From positions 1 through 64,000 of the forward strand of contig JAIUNK010000002.1 of assembly GCA_020161845.1 (NCBI GenBank): 64,000 bases of DNA, read 5' to 3'. The notes under the pieces were generated by a model. That model was not told where the DNA came from. It was given only the letters and a program-made list of their open reading frames with translations, and ran no database searches. Position numbers and translations under genes: made by a program. Position 1 is the first letter of the stretch. Every line of letters begins with the position of its first letter. Positions 62,713 through 64,000 of this stretch are shown piece by piece. Source of the DNA: Actinomycetota bacterium. GTDB lineage: Bacteria > Actinomycetota > Actinomycetes > Actinomycetales > Dermatophilaceae.

Positions 62713-64000
62713 ATGCAGGACCTGCACCTCATCGGAGTCCACGAGGACGGCGAGCATCTCCTCCTCGGCGACGGCTCCGGCGGCGAGTTCCGGTTGCGGC
62801 TGGACGATGCCGTGCGGCGGGCGGCCCGGCGCGAGGCACGGGCGACCAGCGACCTGCCCGGCCACGGTGCGGCCGCCCTCGGGCCCCGCGAGGTGCAGGC
62901 GATGATCCGGGGCGGGGCCTCGGCCGAAGAGGCCGCCGAGCGGGCCGGCTGGACCATTGAGAAGGTGCATCGGTTCGACGGCCCGATTCTCGCCGAACGC
63001 GAACACATCGCCACGCTGGCGGTGCGGACGAGGCTGCGGGGCCGGTACGGCGAAGCGGGGGCGACTCTGGCCGAACGGGTGGCCCACCGGCTGTCCTCGC
63101 GGGGTGCTTCACCGGAGTCGCTGAGCTGGGATTCCTGGCGCGCCGAAGACGGCGACTGGACGGTGGTCGCGCGCTTTTCGGCCGGCGGCCGCGCCCGCGA
63201 GGCGACCTGGCGGTTCGTCCGCCGCGGCGGCACCCTCGCCCCCCTGGACGAGGAGGCCGGCTGGCTGTCCGCCGAGGACGAGCCCGAGTCCCCGATTCCG
63301 CGGCGCCCCGGCAAGCCCCCCGGTGGTGCGCCGGAGACCGAGCGTCCCGCCCTGTCGACGGCCCGCTCCGACGGTGCACCGGGCGATTCCCCAGCCGACC
63401 CGTCGGCTTCTCAGGCCGGTCAGGCCGGTCGTGCCGGGCAGCCAGCGCAGCCAAGTGATGACGCCCGGCACGACCGGTCCGAGCCGGCGGGCCGCCAGGA
63501 CCACCGGTCCGTCCCGCTGGAGCATGCCGCCGCGAGCGCCCCTCGCGGGGCCGCAGCACCGCGAGCGACGACGCCACGCGCCCACGCTCCTCGGGCGCAG
63601 GAGGCTCCGGTCGCCGCTGCGGACTCGGCGCCCGCGGAGGCCGCAACCGAGAGCGCCCACTTCGAGGTGCCAACCCGCGATGACGCCTTCGACCTGATGG
63701 ACTCCGTGCGCCAGCGCTCTAGCGCGGCCCGCCGTCGTGGCGGGGCCGCTCGGCGGCACCGGGTGGACCCGACGCCGGGGACCAGCACGCAGGGTGCGGG
63801 AATCTCGCCCTCGGCGCTGCCCTCCACGGCGGGGATCAGCGGCGATGCGGCGCTTCCCCTGGCCGATCTCGGGTACGACCCGGCCACCATGGCACCGCCG
63901 CCGGGCGCTCACAGCGACCCCGACGCCGAGGGTGCCGACGGCCGACCCGAACCTGCGGCGGCCGAGGCCGCGCGTCGGGCCCGTCCGCCCCGGCCGCGGC
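62713..64000 (+). CDS. sepH: Septation protein SepH, 5' part
   Basis: About 429 codons are present; the gene runs off the right edge. The N-terminal DUF3071 domain (MQDLHLIGVHEDGEHLLL, LRLDDAVRRAARREARA, LGPREVQAMIRGGASAEEAA) is the SepH helix-turn-helix-like domain that binds FtsZ and promotes Z-ring assembly in actinomycetes. From residue ~195 the protein is a long disordered region rich in Ala, Pro, Arg and Gln. ATG at 62713 with GGAGAGG upstream. Divergent from hemH. Confidence 0.9.
   Translation, partial: MQDLHLIGVHEDGEHLLLGDGSGGEFRLRLDDAVRRAARREARATSDLPGHGAAALGPREVQAMIRGGASAEEAAERAGWTIEKVHRFDGPILAEREHIATLAVRTRLRGRYGEAGATLAERVAHRLSSRGASPESLSWDSWRAEDGDWTVVARFSAGGRAREATWRFVRRGGTLAPLDEEAGWLSAEDEPESPIPRRPGKPPGGAPETERPALSTARSDGAPGDSPADPSASQAGQAGRAGQPAQPSDDARHDRSEPAGRQDHRSVPLEHAAASAPRGAAAPRATTPRAHAPRAQEAPVAAADSAPAEAATESAHFEVPTRDDAFDLMDSVRQRSSAARRRGGAARRHRVDPTPGTSTQGAGISPSALPSTAGISGDAALPLADLGYDPATMAPPPGAHSDPDAEGADGRPEPAAAEAARRARPPRPR

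Overview
The window is high-GC actinobacterial DNA. The chromosomal part carries a typical actinomycete gene set: SepH, DUF3000, DUF3159, DUF3710 and DUF4193 proteins, a HemQ/HemE/ferrochelatase set of the coproporphyrin haem route, GlgX, PPK2 and Dxs. This suits a member of the Micrococcineae or a close relative; the genus cannot be fixed from sequence alone.

Bases 1 to about 23390 are the right-hand part of an integrative conjugative element (ICE). The left end lies outside the window, and a partial excisionase-like gene is cut at base 1. A leftward operon encodes an XRE regulator, an ImmA/IrrE-type metallopeptidase, a multi-pass MAB_1171c-like membrane protein and an alpha/beta hydrolase. 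It is divided from a rightward transfer region by 311 bp holding four 14-bp palindromes that overlap two opposed promoter-like sequences. The rightward genes encode an ArdC-like protein, a primase/polymerase, a DUF2637 protein, a ParB-like protein, a TcpC/VirB8-like protein, a cell-wall hydrolase, two DUF6112 proteins, a TrbL/VirB6-like channel protein, an SCO6880 protein, a VirB4 ATPase, a VirD4/TraG coupling protein, an SSB, a DUF4913 protein and a large serine recombinase. One leftward unknown gene sits between SCO6880 and VirB4. No relaxase is visible. The recombinase reading frame ends inside a tRNA-Val(CAC) gene, which marks the probable chromosome junction.

Bases 23392-23866 hold four leftward tRNA genes (Gly-GCC, Cys-GCA, Val-GAC, Val-CAC). 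The chromosome then carries glgX, ppk2, a second hydrolase of the ICE hydrolase family, an ATP-dependent DNA ligase convergent with a LigD-type polymerase domain, msrB, hemQ, a broken NhaP-type antiporter, hemE, a DUF3000 gene and an RNase D gene. Next are a two-gene beta-oxidation operon (thiolase and FadB), an XRE-MurA fusion, a hydrolase, dxs, a HIT protein, two small genes, a cytochrome P450 coupled to a hydrolase, and aconitase.

The last third has an RNA methyltransferase coupled to a KimA-like potassium transporter, divergent from two TrkA-type potassium regulators. It continues with the DUF3159/OB-fold/DUF3710/dut/DUF4193 group, an inositol-monophosphatase-family gene coupled to ferrochelatase, and the start of sepH, which runs off the right edge. 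The strongest leads are the XRE/ImmA-controlled switch region of the ICE, the shared leader motif in front of several transfer genes, the recombinase-tRNA overlap and the XRE-MurA fusion.
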